From: Aliidiomarina quisquiliarum
Lineage (GTDB): Bacteria > Pseudomonadota > Gammaproteobacteria > Enterobacterales > Alteromonadaceae
Direction: 5' to 3'
DNA length: 50,214 bases
Assembly (NCBI RefSeq): GCF_023922585.1
Contig: NZ_JAMFTN010000007.1
Span: 22,954 to 73,167 of the forward strand
Made by a program: the position numbers and the translations under genes
Shown: positions 25,360 to 33,764 of the stretch, in pieces
Layout: the number at the start of each line of letters is the position of its first letter
How positions within the stretch are numbered: position 1 is the stretch's first letter
Notes under the pieces: model-generated
What the model was told of the DNA's origin: nothing
Databases searched by the model: none
Seen by the model: only the letters and a program-made list of their open reading frames with translations

Positions 25360-25683
25360 ATGAAATACAAACTGGTAATGCTAACTATTATTCTTTTCGG
25401 CGCCTCGGGTTGCGATGGGGCAAGCTCAATAGACAGTAGCGAACGGAGCGTGAAATTGCTTAATTGTGTAAATGCACCTCGTGTAGAGACTCAATGCGAC
25501 ATATTCTTTCAAGCTGGAGCTTTAGTGAAGCAAAGCGATCGCGTCAGAGTCCCTGGTATCGAACCAAGCAGCCTTCAGTATTATTCCGCTGATAAAGAAC
25601 AAATGAGATTAACGTGGCGAGCACACTGTTCAAATGGGTGTGGTGGGTTTGATAGTTTTGACGAATGGTGGGAATCCTTTTAA
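25360..25683 (+). CDS. Lipoprotein, paralogue 2
   Basis: 107 aa from an ATG at 25360 with AAGGA 8 nt upstream. Lipobox ASGC (Cys18). The end CSNGCGGFDSFDEWWESF and the pattern of cysteines match the lipoprotein at 20460-20795. It follows the methyltransferase by 16 nt. The repeated C-terminal GCGGF-FDEWW-SF signature defines a small lipoprotein family of unknown role. Confidence 0.75.
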   Translation: MKYKLVMLTIILFGASGCDGASSIDSSERSVKLLNCVNAPRVETQCDIFFQAGALVKQSDRVRVPGIEPSSLQYYSADKEQMRLTWRAHCSNGCGGFDSFDEWWESF

Positions 25684-25897
25684 AATATAAAACCCTGTAA
25701 AATCAATACCTTACTTCGCATAATGTGGATTATGTTAAATAATATTGAACACCTGTTATTAAATTGATACCCAAAACGCACGTTAGCCACATTATGGCTG
25801 ACGAGGGTTTTGGGTAGACCAAGCAACCCTCAAGGGTGCGCGGTAGTATCTTCATCTATTCATATAGATCATAAAGATCATAGAGCGCTTGTATTTG

Positions 25898-26060
25898 ACC
25901 TATCTTTGAAGATCAGATCGTTGGGTATAGGTAACTTTGACTACTTTAAACCTAACTTTGACGATTCACTAACATTACCTAGACGATTTCAGTTGGGTTT
26001 CTTAATGAAACTTACACGATCGCTCGTCAAAGTTAGGCTAACTTGTACGATCACTATTCT
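25898..26060 (-). repeat. Iteron-like array, downstream of the rep operon
   Basis: On the minus strand about six degenerate ~21-bp repeats follow the pattern GATCGTnAAAGTTAGGTTTAA, for example GATCGTACAAGTTAGCCTAA and AATCGTCAAAGTTAGGTTTA. A 15-nt palindrome AAGTTAGGCTAACTT at 26030-26044 overlaps the stop of the helicase gene. The repeats run in the opposite orientation to those at 28298-28535. This is an AT-rich region consistent with part of a replication origin. Confidence 0.72.
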
Positions 26061-27120
26061 TCCCTTTTGCCTTTAAGAATTTCTCAACGAGCTCGTCAGA
26101 TATAGGTGAGCGCTTTTTACGCTCCTCTTCTGCTAGAACTCTACTCTCAATACTTAAAACGTCCTCAGTGGCCTCAATAACCTTTGGTTGTTTCCTTGGC
26201 GCAGCTGGCTTCACTCTTGGCACAGTGTTGGATTCTTCTAAATCATTTTCATAAGAAGTATCGACATCGACTTCTAAATATTCATGCTCTGTTTTCTGTC
26301 CAATGAAATTGGAGTTCGGAGAATGTAGTAAACCGCTATTTGACCAATTCAGTCGTTGATTAACTCTATGGCTTGTTGCTAGGAAATTAGCTTTTGGCTG
26401 AACTAGCGTATGTGTTATTTCACCTGTTCTTTTGTCGCTTTTAGCCTCTAGGTAGAAATGACAGCGGGCATACGCAATGGTGCATGAAAGACCGCTCCCA
26501 GATGCCGTGGAAACACCCTCCAGGCCTCGAATAACATTTTTTGTCGGATGGTGTGTAGCCAAAACTGCAACATTAGCTTCTTGAGCTAACTCTTTTAAAG
26601 CTTCCTTTATCCGCACGTCATCCTCTACTTCCGTCGCCGTTCCAATCGCTTCTCGTATGGTATCAATAATTAGAAGGTCAAACTCTTTAGCATGCTCGAT
26701 CAAGTCATCGAGTGATTGTCGCGCAGCAATAATTTCAGCTTGATTCGCATTTCTGCTGGCGCTCAAAATAGGTCCAATTGATTTGTATAAGGAGAAATTT
26801 CGTTCTATCTGTTGCTGTGTATCTTCTGGAAGGTGCCTTAAATGAGCCTGTATGCGTTCAAACGCTTGATGAATACCGTCCTCTACAGGCCAATATAAAA
26901 CCCTCGAAGGCGGCTGTTCAGGAGGCGTTACGCCTACGACGTTTATACCTGTACTGACTTCGTAAGCCATCGCCAAGCATAGGTTTGATTTCCCGCTGTC
27001 CGGCGGTGCTATCAGCATTCCTAACCCTCTTCTTGGAAGGCCTTTTAGTATAAAGTCTGGTATTGGGTTCTCAGACACAAATTCATTGTAATTTCGGAGT
27101 GATACAGAAATTGAACTCAT
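26038..27120 (-). CDS. RepA-type replicative helicase (RecA-fold ATPase, RSF1010 RepA-like)
   Basis: 360 aa. The RecA-like ATPase core has Walker A LIAPPDSGKSN (residues 37-46), Walker B FDLLIIDTIRE and ATHHPTKN (motif 3-like). RSF1010 RepA is a hexameric 5'-3' helicase recruited by the initiator. The C-terminal 100 residues are charged and probably flexible. The ATG overlaps the stop of the initiator gene (ATGA), as in helicase-initiator operons. It would open the origin and load replication proteins without host DnaB, as in IncQ plasmids; here that is inference. Confidence 0.85.
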   Translation of the reverse strand: MSSISVSLRNYNEFVSENPIPDFILKGLPRRGLGMLIAPPDSGKSNLCLAMAYEVSTGINVVGVTPPEQPPSRVLYWPVEDGIHQAFERIQAHLRHLPEDTQQQIERNFSLYKSIGPILSASRNANQAEIIAARQSLDDLIEHAKEFDLLIIDTIREAIGTATEVEDDVRIKEALKELAQEANVAVLATHHPTKNVIRGLEGVSTASGSGLSCTIAYARCHFYLEAKSDKRTGEITHTLVQPKANFLATSHRVNQRLNWSNSGLLHSPNSNFIGQKTEHEYLEVDVDTSYENDLEESNTVPRVKPAAPRKQPKVIEATEDVLSIESRVLAEEERKKRSPISDELVEKFLKAKGKNSDRTS

Positions 27121-28232
27121 AATTTTCGCTCTAGCTTAGGAAGCCACATCAAACGATAATCCTGCCCTTTGATCCTTTTCTTAGGATTCAAATCAGGCTT
27201 AAGAAGCAACTCAAAATGCGTTAACAGCTCACTCTTTTTTACAAGTGACTGCTCAATCATAAGAGCGACTTTCTCATAAATATTCATCCCGTATGTGTCG
27301 ATCTTTTCATTGTAATAGCTGTAGATAAGGTCACTTAAAAACTTTCCATGTAGATAGTTTCTAGTATGGCTATCGAGGTACTTTGCAAAATCTTCGAATT
27401 GCCCCTGGCCGATAAGATAAGGGTATTCGTTCAGAAAGCGTTCTCGGCTAATCTGGCCGTCTTCTGAAAGTGATGAAATATAGAAGTCATTCACGCATAT
27501 AATGAGGTCCGTAAAAGTATCGTCAGATAAACTATTTTGGTTTCGAATTAAATTCTTATTCAAAAGCAAGTGATACTCTTTATCAACCAAGGTAAGTATT
27601 CTGCCGCGATTTGGGATTTTTATACCTTCACTTTCAAATGACAGTAACAAATGCATTAAAGCAAGCCTTTGTAACTTAGGCAGGAGAGCTTGGCGGTTCT
27701 TCTTAACGGGAGCTAACCCCATAGCTTTGAGTAAAGTGCTTACCTGAACGTGAAAGTAGACTCCGGAATTAAGTAAAGGCTTATCAATGCGCGATTGGTC
27801 ATTATAGCGAGACCAATCCACGTCTAACCCACAAAGTTCAGCGGCCTGCCGGAGAGTTAACTGTCTATCGGTCGGATTATGTATTAGGCCGCCATGCGCG
27901 ATAATGCAGTCCAAGCAATGCCGGTCACCAGTAAGGCAAATGGCACCAAAGATTTCCACATATAACGTATCAAACTCTCGCTTATTTGCGCCTTTGGACC
28001 AATATGGTGGTGATATACGAATGTCAGCAATGGGCTCTTGAGCGAGAAGTTGTCGCTGCACACTTTCCTCATCTCTATAGCGCTGTAAAATTTCCTTTGG
28101 TACCTTTTGTGACGGAACAAAGATACGCGATAGCATAGTGCTTGCAACGTAACTAGAGCCATCGTTTTCTGCTAGAAAATCAGAGTCAATGTAAAGCAAG
28201 TTGTATGTGTCTTCGTTAGTCGAATCAGACAT
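27117..28232 (-). CDS. Probable plasmid replication initiator protein
   Basis: 371 aa, no close family recognised. The call rests on position: first gene of an operon with the RepA-like helicase, flanked by iteron arrays and next to parA. Residues about 125-150 (LTLRQAAELCGLDVDWSRY) look like a helix-turn-helix. Later parts are winged-helix-like and charged. It should bind the GATCGTnAAAGTTAGG repeats and may repress its own promoter, which lies within the iterons at 28298-28535. Confidence 0.68.
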   Translation of the reverse strand: MSDSTNEDTYNLLYIDSDFLAENDGSSYVASTMLSRIFVPSQKVPKEILQRYRDEESVQRQLLAQEPIADIRISPPYWSKGANKREFDTLYVEIFGAICLTGDRHCLDCIIAHGGLIHNPTDRQLTLRQAAELCGLDVDWSRYNDQSRIDKPLLNSGVYFHVQVSTLLKAMGLAPVKKNRQALLPKLQRLALMHLLLSFESEGIKIPNRGRILTLVDKEYHLLLNKNLIRNQNSLSDDTFTDLIICVNDFYISSLSEDGQISRERFLNEYPYLIGQGQFEDFAKYLDSHTRNYLHGKFLSDLIYSYYNEKIDTYGMNIYEKVALMIEQSLVKKSELLTHFELLLKPDLNPKKRIKGQDYRLMWLPKLERKL

Positions 28233-28297
28233 GTTTTCAGCCTATTTGTTGTTCATTGGATTCATGTTAGCCGTATAGACAAAATGCAGCAATGACG

Positions 28298-28535
28298 GAT
28301 CGTTAAAGTTAGGTTTAATTGCGTACTTCTCGTTAAAGTCAGGTCAAAATGAACGATTTAACTCGTCTAGGTTAGGTTAGCGGCTAGGTTTTTTAGCATA
28401 GGTTTGGTTTGATGTGCTTAATCACTAGCATAAGTTAGGCTAACTTCTGAGAGAGTGATCGTGCAAGTTAGGTTTAAAGGGTGCAGAGATCGTTAAAGTT
28501 TGGTCTGGAAATTTCAATAATAGAAGTTTGGTTGA
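28298..28535 (+). repeat. Iteron array upstream of the initiator gene (probable oriV)
   Basis: Plus-strand repeats include GATCGTTAAAGTTAGGTTTA (28298), TCGTTAAAGTCAGGTC (28330), TCGTCTAGGTTAGGTTAG (28363), GATCGTGCAAGTTAGGTTTA (28458) and GATCGTTAAAGTTTGGTC (28488). There is also a second AAGTTAGGCTAACTT palindrome at 28432-28446. Repeats lie between the initiator start and the partition genes. This is the best candidate for the replication origin and initiator-binding region. Confidence 0.8.
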
Positions 28536-28578
28536 TGTGGGAAGCAGGGCACTGACTAGCGCCCTACTCTCCAATTTC

Positions 28579-28974
28579 TTACTTGGACTTCTTTGTTAAG
28601 CCCATTGCGGCTTGCAGGTCTATTTTTGGCGTCATTCCCAATCGTTCAGCTTCCAAAATCAAAGGCTCCATAAGGGCCAGCCCTTGAGCTACGATAGCTG
28701 TAGCTGCACTGCGCTCGCTAATCCCATGCTCAGAAGCAAGATGCTTCAGAATTGCAAGATTTCTGGAATTAACTGTGTGCGCCCGAGCAACAGTTGGTTT
28801 TTCATCGGGGTCATGTTGTAACCAATCATGCTTGTCCTGCGAATTGTTTGCTGGCTTGATTGGTTTAGCCCTGCTTTGGCCAGTGTTCACCTGGGCAGAG
28901 CTAATGACTTTTTCAACGGCTTTAGTGCGCTTCGGCAGCTCAGCTTTTTTCAAAGGTAGCTTAGGCTCTTTCAT
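28579..28974 (-). CDS. Small ParB-like partner of ParA (probable centromere-binding protein)
   Basis: 131 aa with GAGGAG upstream. A basic N-terminal region rich in Lys/Pro is followed by an ordered C-terminal helical domain (NSRNLAILKHLASEHGISER). It lies 5 nt after parA, as expected for a ParA-associated partition protein. It is not a canonical ParB and is unrelated to the PRTRC ParB. DNA binding is inferred from context. Confidence 0.65.
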   Translation of the reverse strand: MKEPKLPLKKAELPKRTKAVEKVISSAQVNTGQSRAKPIKPANNSQDKHDWLQHDPDEKPTVARAHTVNSRNLAILKHLASEHGISERSAATAIVAQGLALMEPLILEAERLGMTPKIDLQAAMGLTKKSK

Positions 28975-28979
28975 ATCCC

Positions 28980-29675
28980 CTACTCCTCGTTTAATAGCTC
29001 GACAATTTCTTTAAATACAAGCTGTACTTGCCCGGCCGACGGTGAGCTCCCCATTTCACTTACACCTGCCCCATAAGCTGCAGCTTTACTAAACTCGTTT
29101 GAATGTTTTAGCGTTTGCTTTAACGGACGTAGATTTTTTGTGCGCTCAGTTAGGTACTTCCGTGTCAACACTCCATTTTTAGCGAATGATGAAGTTGGGT
29201 ATTTATTGAGAATAGTTGCCGTTTTTAGTGTGCGATTCCCTGCTTTCATGCGACTTAACATGTTATCCATCTCACTGATCGGGTCAGAACTAAAACCTAG
29301 TAACTCACCCTGCTCATCAAAAATATCGCACTCAATAGGAACCAAGGCTAGATGCGCAGTCGCACAAGCGCTTGCAGATTCTGTCGAGTCTAACCCACCA
29401 CAATCGACAATTACGATGTCATGCTCTCTAGCTCGAGCTTGCACTGTGTCAAAAATATCACCGTAGCATTCTCTAGATTCTATTTGTGCGAAGTCATATT
29501 TGCCATTAACTCGCTTGTGAATCCACGACTTTGTACCCTGTTTTCGATTGGGGTCTGCATCGATAATACAAGCGTTGTATCCAGCTAACGCTGACTCAAC
29601 GGCGATATTAGTTGCAACGGTAGACTTACCTACTCCGCCTTTTTGATTCATAACGACGATGATGTTGCCACTCAT
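28980..29675 (-). CDS. parA: ParA-family partition ATPase
   Basis: 231 aa from an ATG at 29675 with AAGGAGG upstream. The deviant Walker A NQKGGVGKST is at residues 10-19. DADPNRKQGTKSW (A' region) and IVDCGGLDS (Walker B) follow. The length and lack of an N-terminal DNA-binding domain fit the short ParA type. It would drive segregation together with the partner at 28579. Operator-like direct repeats lie just upstream. Confidence 0.93.
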   Translation of the reverse strand: MSGNIIVVMNQKGGVGKSTVATNIAVESALAGYNACIIDADPNRKQGTKSWIHKRVNGKYDFAQIESRECYGDIFDTVQARAREHDIVIVDCGGLDSTESASACATAHLALVPIECDIFDEQGELLGFSSDPISEMDNMLSRMKAGNRTLKTATILNKYPTSSFAKNGVLTRKYLTERTKNLRPLKQTLKHSNEFSKAAAYGAGVSEMGSSPSAGQVQLVFKEIVELLNEE

Positions 29676-29890
29676 TGATGCCTCCTTGATGGACTGTTTT
29701 ATATCACTCTGGAACATTATGAATTAGTTCAGTTTACCCTAATATGAATTAGGACAGTATATAGCGATATGTACTGTATTGCTATGCTATAGATTATCAC
29801 AAGTCGCAATGTAAAGTTATGAAATGTGTCATTATGAAACACAATAGTATAATGCATAATGGTATGGATTGAATTGATATGATATGAATC
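29676..29890. promoter_or_regulatory. parA upstream region with repeats (possible partition site and operator)
   Basis: A very AT-rich 215-bp stretch without genes. TATGAATTAG occurs twice 25 bp apart (29718 and 29743). CTAAT-ATGA-ATTAG and TGTGT-N9-ACACA inverted repeats are present. In short-ParA systems such repeats upstream of parA serve as centromere and operator. Confidence 0.55.
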
Positions 29891-29893
29891 ATA

Positions 29894-29932
29894 ATGAAAC
29901 AAGCTGGTACAGATTGTATCAGCTTGTTTCAT
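29894..29932 (-). terminator. Long hairpin after the DUF4942 gene
   Basis: 17-bp stem with one G-U pair (ATGAAACAAGCTGGTAC with its partner) and a 5-nt loop, 6 nt beyond the stop at 29939. It is a probable terminator insulating the partition region. Confidence 0.65.
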
Positions 29933-29938
29933 CTTAAG

Positions 29939-31639
29939 CTATGGCGCGTTCTTGGCGAAGCCAAGTCGAGGCACTATATCGTTAACAGCCAGTTGGAGGT
30001 TGACTCCAAATTGCGCCGTATCTTCAATATCTATGTTGAGCTCATCAGCCGCTTGCTCGCGCGTCTTCAGCCACCCCTTCAAACGACCAAACTCACAGTT
30101 TAAGCCGCAAATGAAGCCTTGGTTAAACTTTATGTGTAGATTACCGTTCTTAAATGCTTTCACCTCAAACAGTGTGTTGGTTTTGCCGGTGTTTAAATCC
30201 CGAAATAGGAAAGCATTTTTGACGCCGCTATCCCATACGAAATTGTTTGCTCGTGGCATTCCCTCAGTCGCAAAGCCTATATTGCTAGCGATTGTCATTA
30301 GATCATTAAGGAAGTTTTCGGCGTTGGTTGCTAGGCCCTCGATTCGACCATCAAACCAATTGGTTTTTAAAGCTCCGATGCCAGATAAGACAACTCGGTG
30401 ATCAAGTTTAAAGTGAGACAAATCTTTTGGTTTCCGACCGTAAAACCAGTCCTCATCAGAAAAGGTCTTCTGATTCGAGACATAATTAATGACGTTTGCC
30501 GCATTAATCATTCTTTGAAATGTGAGCACTAATTGATCTTCAAGATATAGATTCGCATTTTTCACAACCCAAAGCGCGAGAGCGTGCGCGTTATCAACAG
30601 AAAAGTCGATAGACGTTTGCGCAAACAGCTTATCTACTAAGGATTTACGACTATCACTCGTTAAACGCTCTGTAACGCTCGTCAGGCGCTCAAAGAGCTC
30701 GCTCCAATAAAGTTGCTTTAACCCTTTGATTCGCTGGCGTAACGCACTCTTAACGCCGTCTACATTCACATCAAGCTCACTAAGTAAGTTGCTATCTAAA
30801 TCAGATAGCGCTTGATAGGTTCCCATAAGCTTACTCAAATCACGATTATAAAACTCAACCAAGCCTTCAATAAGGCCTTTGTGTTGAATAATTTCGCTGC
30901 TTTTTATTTTACTTTTAAGATTCCCTTCCTCGGCTTCCTTACGCGCCCATTCGCTCACTTTGTCTTTAGTGGCAGAGATTTTAAAGTGCTCATCAAACCA
31001 AACATCAAAAGCCTTTTTAGCAATTCGTGGGCGCTCGCTTTTGGGCTTTTGTGTGATTTCACGCCAGGTTCTTCCGGCGTAGTGCCTGGATGGATCCATA
31101 TCTATTTTCACAATATGGACTTTTGCCCGCGCTGCTCGGTCACCTTGTAGAAAATCACCTTCGAAAATAACGGTCGCATCGACGTTACGAGCATCTAGTG
31201 CATTCTTAATGCTCACACTTTCTTTCCAGCGCTGAGGGATCACGAGGTAGATGCTTGCTGAAACATTTGCTTCTCGAATGATCTTTTCGCACCAAGTAGT
31301 GAACTCCTTATATGGAGGGTTGCAAAACAAAATTTCAGCGGATTTATCGATAAGGGTCTGCTGAAGAAAGTCTGTTCCAATGACAGAAACGTTATGCCTA
31401 ATAGCACTCAACAGCGGCTTGGACTTTTCGATGGCATATTTATCGCCATCGGTAAGGGCGGCGAGCACTCTACCGTCGCCTGCCCCAACGTCGATTACAC
31501 TAGGCCGACTGCCGAGGTTATCTGTTTCCATATCGGCTTTGATAATGGCAATCATTTCTTGAGTGGTTGGATACCACTCAAAGTCTTCATTGCTTGCCTT
31601 TAATGTAGTGATGGTTTTGCTGGTAGATTGATGAGACAT
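29939..31639 (-). CDS. SAM-dependent methyltransferase with C-terminal DUF4942 domain
   Basis: 566 aa. The N-terminal Rossmann domain has IDVGAGDGRVL (SAM site) and LFCNPPYKEF (NPPY catalytic motif of DNA amino-methyltransferases). The middle 200 residues are helical. The C-terminal segment FEVKAFKNGNLHIKFNQG matches DUF4942, commonly fused to such methyltransferases on plasmids and phages. It probably methylates adenine in DNA or acts in element protection. A weak AAGG ribosome site is used. It is transcribed away from the lipoprotein gene at 31710 by the same strand, 70 nt apart. Confidence 0.86.
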   Translation of the reverse strand: MSHQSTSKTITTLKASNEDFEWYPTTQEMIAIIKADMETDNLGSRPSVIDVGAGDGRVLAALTDGDKYAIEKSKPLLSAIRHNVSVIGTDFLQQTLIDKSAEILFCNPPYKEFTTWCEKIIREANVSASIYLVIPQRWKESVSIKNALDARNVDATVIFEGDFLQGDRAARAKVHIVKIDMDPSRHYAGRTWREITQKPKSERPRIAKKAFDVWFDEHFKISATKDKVSEWARKEAEEGNLKSKIKSSEIIQHKGLIEGLVEFYNRDLSKLMGTYQALSDLDSNLLSELDVNVDGVKSALRQRIKGLKQLYWSELFERLTSVTERLTSDSRKSLVDKLFAQTSIDFSVDNAHALALWVVKNANLYLEDQLVLTFQRMINAANVINYVSNQKTFSDEDWFYGRKPKDLSHFKLDHRVVLSGIGALKTNWFDGRIEGLATNAENFLNDLMTIASNIGFATEGMPRANNFVWDSGVKNAFLFRDLNTGKTNTLFEVKAFKNGNLHIKFNQGFICGLNCEFGRLKGWLKTREQAADELNIDIEDTAQFGVNLQLAVNDIVPRLGFAKNAP

Positions 31640-31709
31640 TGCGACACCTTGATGGTTGTAATGATTCTTTTGACATTACCGCGCATTCAAGATACCGCAA
31701 TTTGTTTGG

Positions 31710-32132
31710 CTAATAGGTGATAACAGCTCTACGAGCGCTTACGTTTGGGCTGGATGGCCCGACAGAGGTTACGTTAATTAAATCAGGGTTTACACCTAAA
31801 TCTACCAAAGCATTTTTTAAAGCCTCAGCTCTTTTTAGCCCGAGCTCGAAATTGTATTCGTTTAAGCCAAGTGAATCTGCTGAGCCTTGTATGAGTGCTC
31901 TATTGTTCGACGTGGAAATGTAATTGGCATGCGCTTTTAGGCTCTCATAGTCATTTTCAGAGATAGTGTAGCTGTCAAAATCAAAATGAAAGATGTGCCT
32001 AACCCGAAACGAAGGGGCCTCTTGCGAATCAATCTTCACGTGAGCAAGTCTTTCCTCGACTGGTGCGCTAGAGCAGCCTGAAATCAGAGCGGCCAGCGCT
32101 GTTGCGAGCGCGATGTTTTTTGGTATTCTCAT
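31710..32132 (-). CDS. OmpA-like lipoprotein
   Basis: 140 aa with GGAGG 5 nt before the ATG and lipobox LISGC (Cys20). The C-terminal half is an OmpA/Pal-type peptidoglycan-binding domain (FHFDFDSYTISENDYESL; GSADSLGLNEYNFELGLKRA with the usual Asp and Arg). It would be anchored in the outer membrane and bind peptidoglycan. On plasmids such proteins may belong to cell-surface or transfer functions; no transfer genes are in this window. Confidence 0.85.
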   Translation of the reverse strand: MRIPKNIALATALAALISGCSSAPVEERLAHVKIDSQEAPSFRVRHIFHFDFDSYTISENDYESLKAHANYISTSNNRALIQGSADSLGLNEYNFELGLKRAEALKNALVDLGVNPDLINVTSVGPSSPNVSARRAVITY

Positions 32133-32221
32133 AAAACCTCCAGTTTGAATGCTGATAGTTTAAGGCACCGGAGAAAAGGGTAGGGGGGATTTACACCTGA
32201 AAATCCCACCCTAAATGAAGG

Positions 32222-32395
32222 TTAACCCTCTTGATTTTTGTAAGCTCGTTTTATATTCTTATCCCAGAGCTTAGGCTTTTTTCCTCCGGCCCTGCCGTTG
32301 AGAAGGCGCTCCAAGCGCAAACTTACCTCAAAAGCCCATAAACGGGTTAATTCAAATTTACTGGCAAGCAATGCTTGTTGGTCTTCGATTTTTAA
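32222..32395 (-). pseudogene. Possible gene remnant without start codon
   Basis: The minus strand keeps about 55 codons with protein-like composition (FELTRLWAFEVSLRLERLLN ... KPKLWDKNIKRA) ending at a stop at 32222. There is no ATG with a ribosome site, and the frame is cut by a stop at the edge of element C. It looks like a 3' fragment. Confidence 0.3.
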
Positions 32396-32483
32396 AATGA
32401 AGATGATTAATCAACTTCGACCGCTTGCAAGCGGAATACAAAACTAGCGATACACCTGGTAACCCAACTAGCGTGTATGACAG
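32396..32483 (+). ncRNA. Structured element C, copy 1 (divergent)
   Basis: It shares AATGAAGATGAT and TTAATCAACTTCGA with the copies at 34152 and 39791. The following hairpins differ in sequence but keep pairing: CCGCTTG/CAAGCGG here versus CTGCCAG/CTGGCAG there, and ATACAC/GTGTAT here versus ATAACT/AGTTAT there. It precedes element B and the gene at 32697. Conserved unpaired blocks with compensatory stem changes suggest a functional RNA. Confidence 0.65.
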
Positions 32484-32518
32484 TCAATTTTGACTTCGGC
32501 ATTTCGCCATAACTTTTA

Positions 32519-32580
32519 CCCTCAACGGGGAGTTCACTTCCCGTAAGGGTTTCGTGTATCTCCAATCCGGCCGCTGAGGG
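32519..32580 (+). ncRNA. Structured element B, copy 1
   Basis: Outer stem CCCTCAACGG/CCGCTGAGGG (one mismatch), an inner hairpin ACGGG/CCCGT, and TTTTATTG directly after. It is about 80% identical to copy 2 at 33175-33235. The shape is that of a branched terminator or attenuator in the leader of the gene at 32697. Confidence 0.6.
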
Positions 32581-32618
32581 TTTTATTGTTTAAATTCTCG
32601 CCCGGATTAGAGATGGAG

Positions 32619-32687
32619 CTTGCTGCTAAAATCCCAATATAAGTATATCGTTAGCGATGTATGAAATTTGGAGCATAACGCAGCAAG
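32619..32687 (+). promoter_or_regulatory. Inverted repeat next to the ribosome site of the 32697 gene
   Basis: CTTGCTGC (32619-32626) pairs with GCAGCAAG (32680-32687), which runs into the AAGAGA ribosome site. An inner ATCG-TTAG-CGAT hairpin lies between. This is a layout similar to the Shine-Dalgarno-masking stems in the element A leaders. Confidence 0.5.
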
Positions 32688-32696
32688 AGAATTGAT

Positions 32697-33011
32697 ATGA
32701 ATTATATCAATTTGACTCCCCACGACATTATTTTGAATGATGGACGTAAGTTTGAAGCTACCGGGAATATCGCCCGTGTATCATCAAGCTTTACGGACAT
32801 CGTTGATGATGTCTGCGAACAACGCTTTGGTGAGGTTCAGGGTTTACCTGAAGCTCAACAGGGCGTTCGTTACATTGTTTCAGGCATGGTTCTGGCAGCA
32901 CTGAAGGGCTCACGCCCGGATGTTGTTTCACCAGCAACAGGCCACAGCGAAACAAAGCGTAACGACAAGGGGCACATTGTGTCAGTCCCTTGTTTTGTTC
33001 GCGGGGCTTAA
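32697..33011 (+). CDS. Conserved plasmid-type protein with NLTPHDI start
   Basis: 104 aa beginning MNYINLTPHDIILNDGRKFE, a family opening found in small phage and plasmid proteins of unknown function (from memory). A central conserved-looking GVRYIVSGMVLAAL follows. It is preceded by structured elements C and B and a start-adjacent inverted repeat. The coding sequence contains 6-bp hairpins (GACATC/GATGTC, TTCAGG/CCTGAA). Confidence 0.68.
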   Translation: MNYINLTPHDIILNDGRKFEATGNIARVSSSFTDIVDDVCEQRFGEVQGLPEAQQGVRYIVSGMVLAALKGSRPDVVSPATGHSETKRNDKGHIVSVPCFVRGA

Positions 33012-33112
33012 CTTCACCAAGCAATCAATAGATTGCAAGAAGAAAAAAGGCGTCTTGTATCGAAGATGTTAGTGGCTAACCACGTCGATACATCCCATTA
33101 GGGGGTTTATTC

Positions 33113-33132
33113 ATACACCCTATAGGGTGTAT
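33113..33132. repeat. 20-nt palindrome ATACACCC-TATA-GGGTGTAT
   Basis: Perfect 8-bp arms with a TATA centre in the gap between the 32697 gene and element B copy 2. It could be an operator or a small terminator. Confidence 0.5.
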
Positions 33133-33174
33133 CTATAAGCCGCTTATGGCTTCGGCATAACTTTTAAAATTCTA

Positions 33175-33235
33175 CCCTCAACGGGGAGTTCACTTCCCGT
33201 TAGGGTTAGTGTATCTCCAATCCGGCCGTTGAGGG
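33175..33235 (+). ncRNA. Structured element B, copy 2
   Basis: CCCTCAACGG/CCGTTGAGGG is a perfect 10-bp closing stem here, enclosing ACGGG/CCCGT, and is followed by TTTATTATTTTT. It lies 50 nt before the hairpin-rich gene at 33286. Confidence 0.65.
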
Positions 33236-33285
33236 TTTATTATTTTTAATAAAATCACCTCACCGGAGAGGTTTAGGAGCTACAC

Positions 33286-33759
33286 ATGAAAATTACAAAA
33301 GAAGAAATCGCTAAGTTAAATAGACTTGGCGATGGCCTAGAAGTTTTTTATCTAGCGGGTAGAACGCTAGACAAAAACAAAACGGTGATTGCCGTTTGCG
33401 ACTACGTGTTAAACGTAGTCAACCTAATTAAGCCGTATTGCTCATCTGAGCAATACAAACGGGTTGTTCAATTTCTAAACAATCCACTTGCGTTAGCACC
33501 TGAAGTAATTCAGGCAGCTAACGAAGCAGCTTTTGCTGCTATGGATACAGCGTTTAGCGCTGTAGTAGCAGCCTGTGGGGAGGACCACGCGCCCCTATGG
33601 GCTGCCCACAATGCTGCGAATGCAGTAACTAATGCTGTTAGTGCAGCTGTAGCTTGTGATTCGTACACAGCTACAGTCTTCGCTGCCAATGCAGCAGACC
33701 GCATTGGTATCGGGTACGATACCTTGCTCGTTAAATTGTTTAACGAGCAACCAGCCTAA
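33286..33759 (+). CDS. Unknown protein encoded by a hairpin-saturated sequence
   Basis: 157 aa with AGGAG before the ATG. It is soluble, Ala-rich in the C-terminal half (AANEAAFAAMDTAFSAVVAA) and has no recognised family. The remarkable feature is the nucleic acid. Perfect or near-perfect hairpins follow one another along nearly the whole gene: 33308-33332, 33351-33371, 33380-33397, 33400-33420, 33435-33456, 33491-33523, 33525-33540, 33546-33564, 33628-33642, 33647-33676, 33686-33707, 33706-33723 and 33724-33750 (12-bp stem). The frame is open throughout, so it is probably both a coding sequence and a highly folded RNA. It could instead be a structured RNA with an incidental ORF. Confidence 0.6.
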   Translation: MKITKEEIAKLNRLGDGLEVFYLAGRTLDKNKTVIAVCDYVLNVVNLIKPYCSSEQYKRVVQFLNNPLALAPEVIQAANEAAFAAMDTAFSAVVAACGEDHAPLWAAHNAANAVTNAVSAAVACDSYTATVFAANAADRIGIGYDTLLVKLFNEQPA

Positions 33760-33764
33760 AAAAA

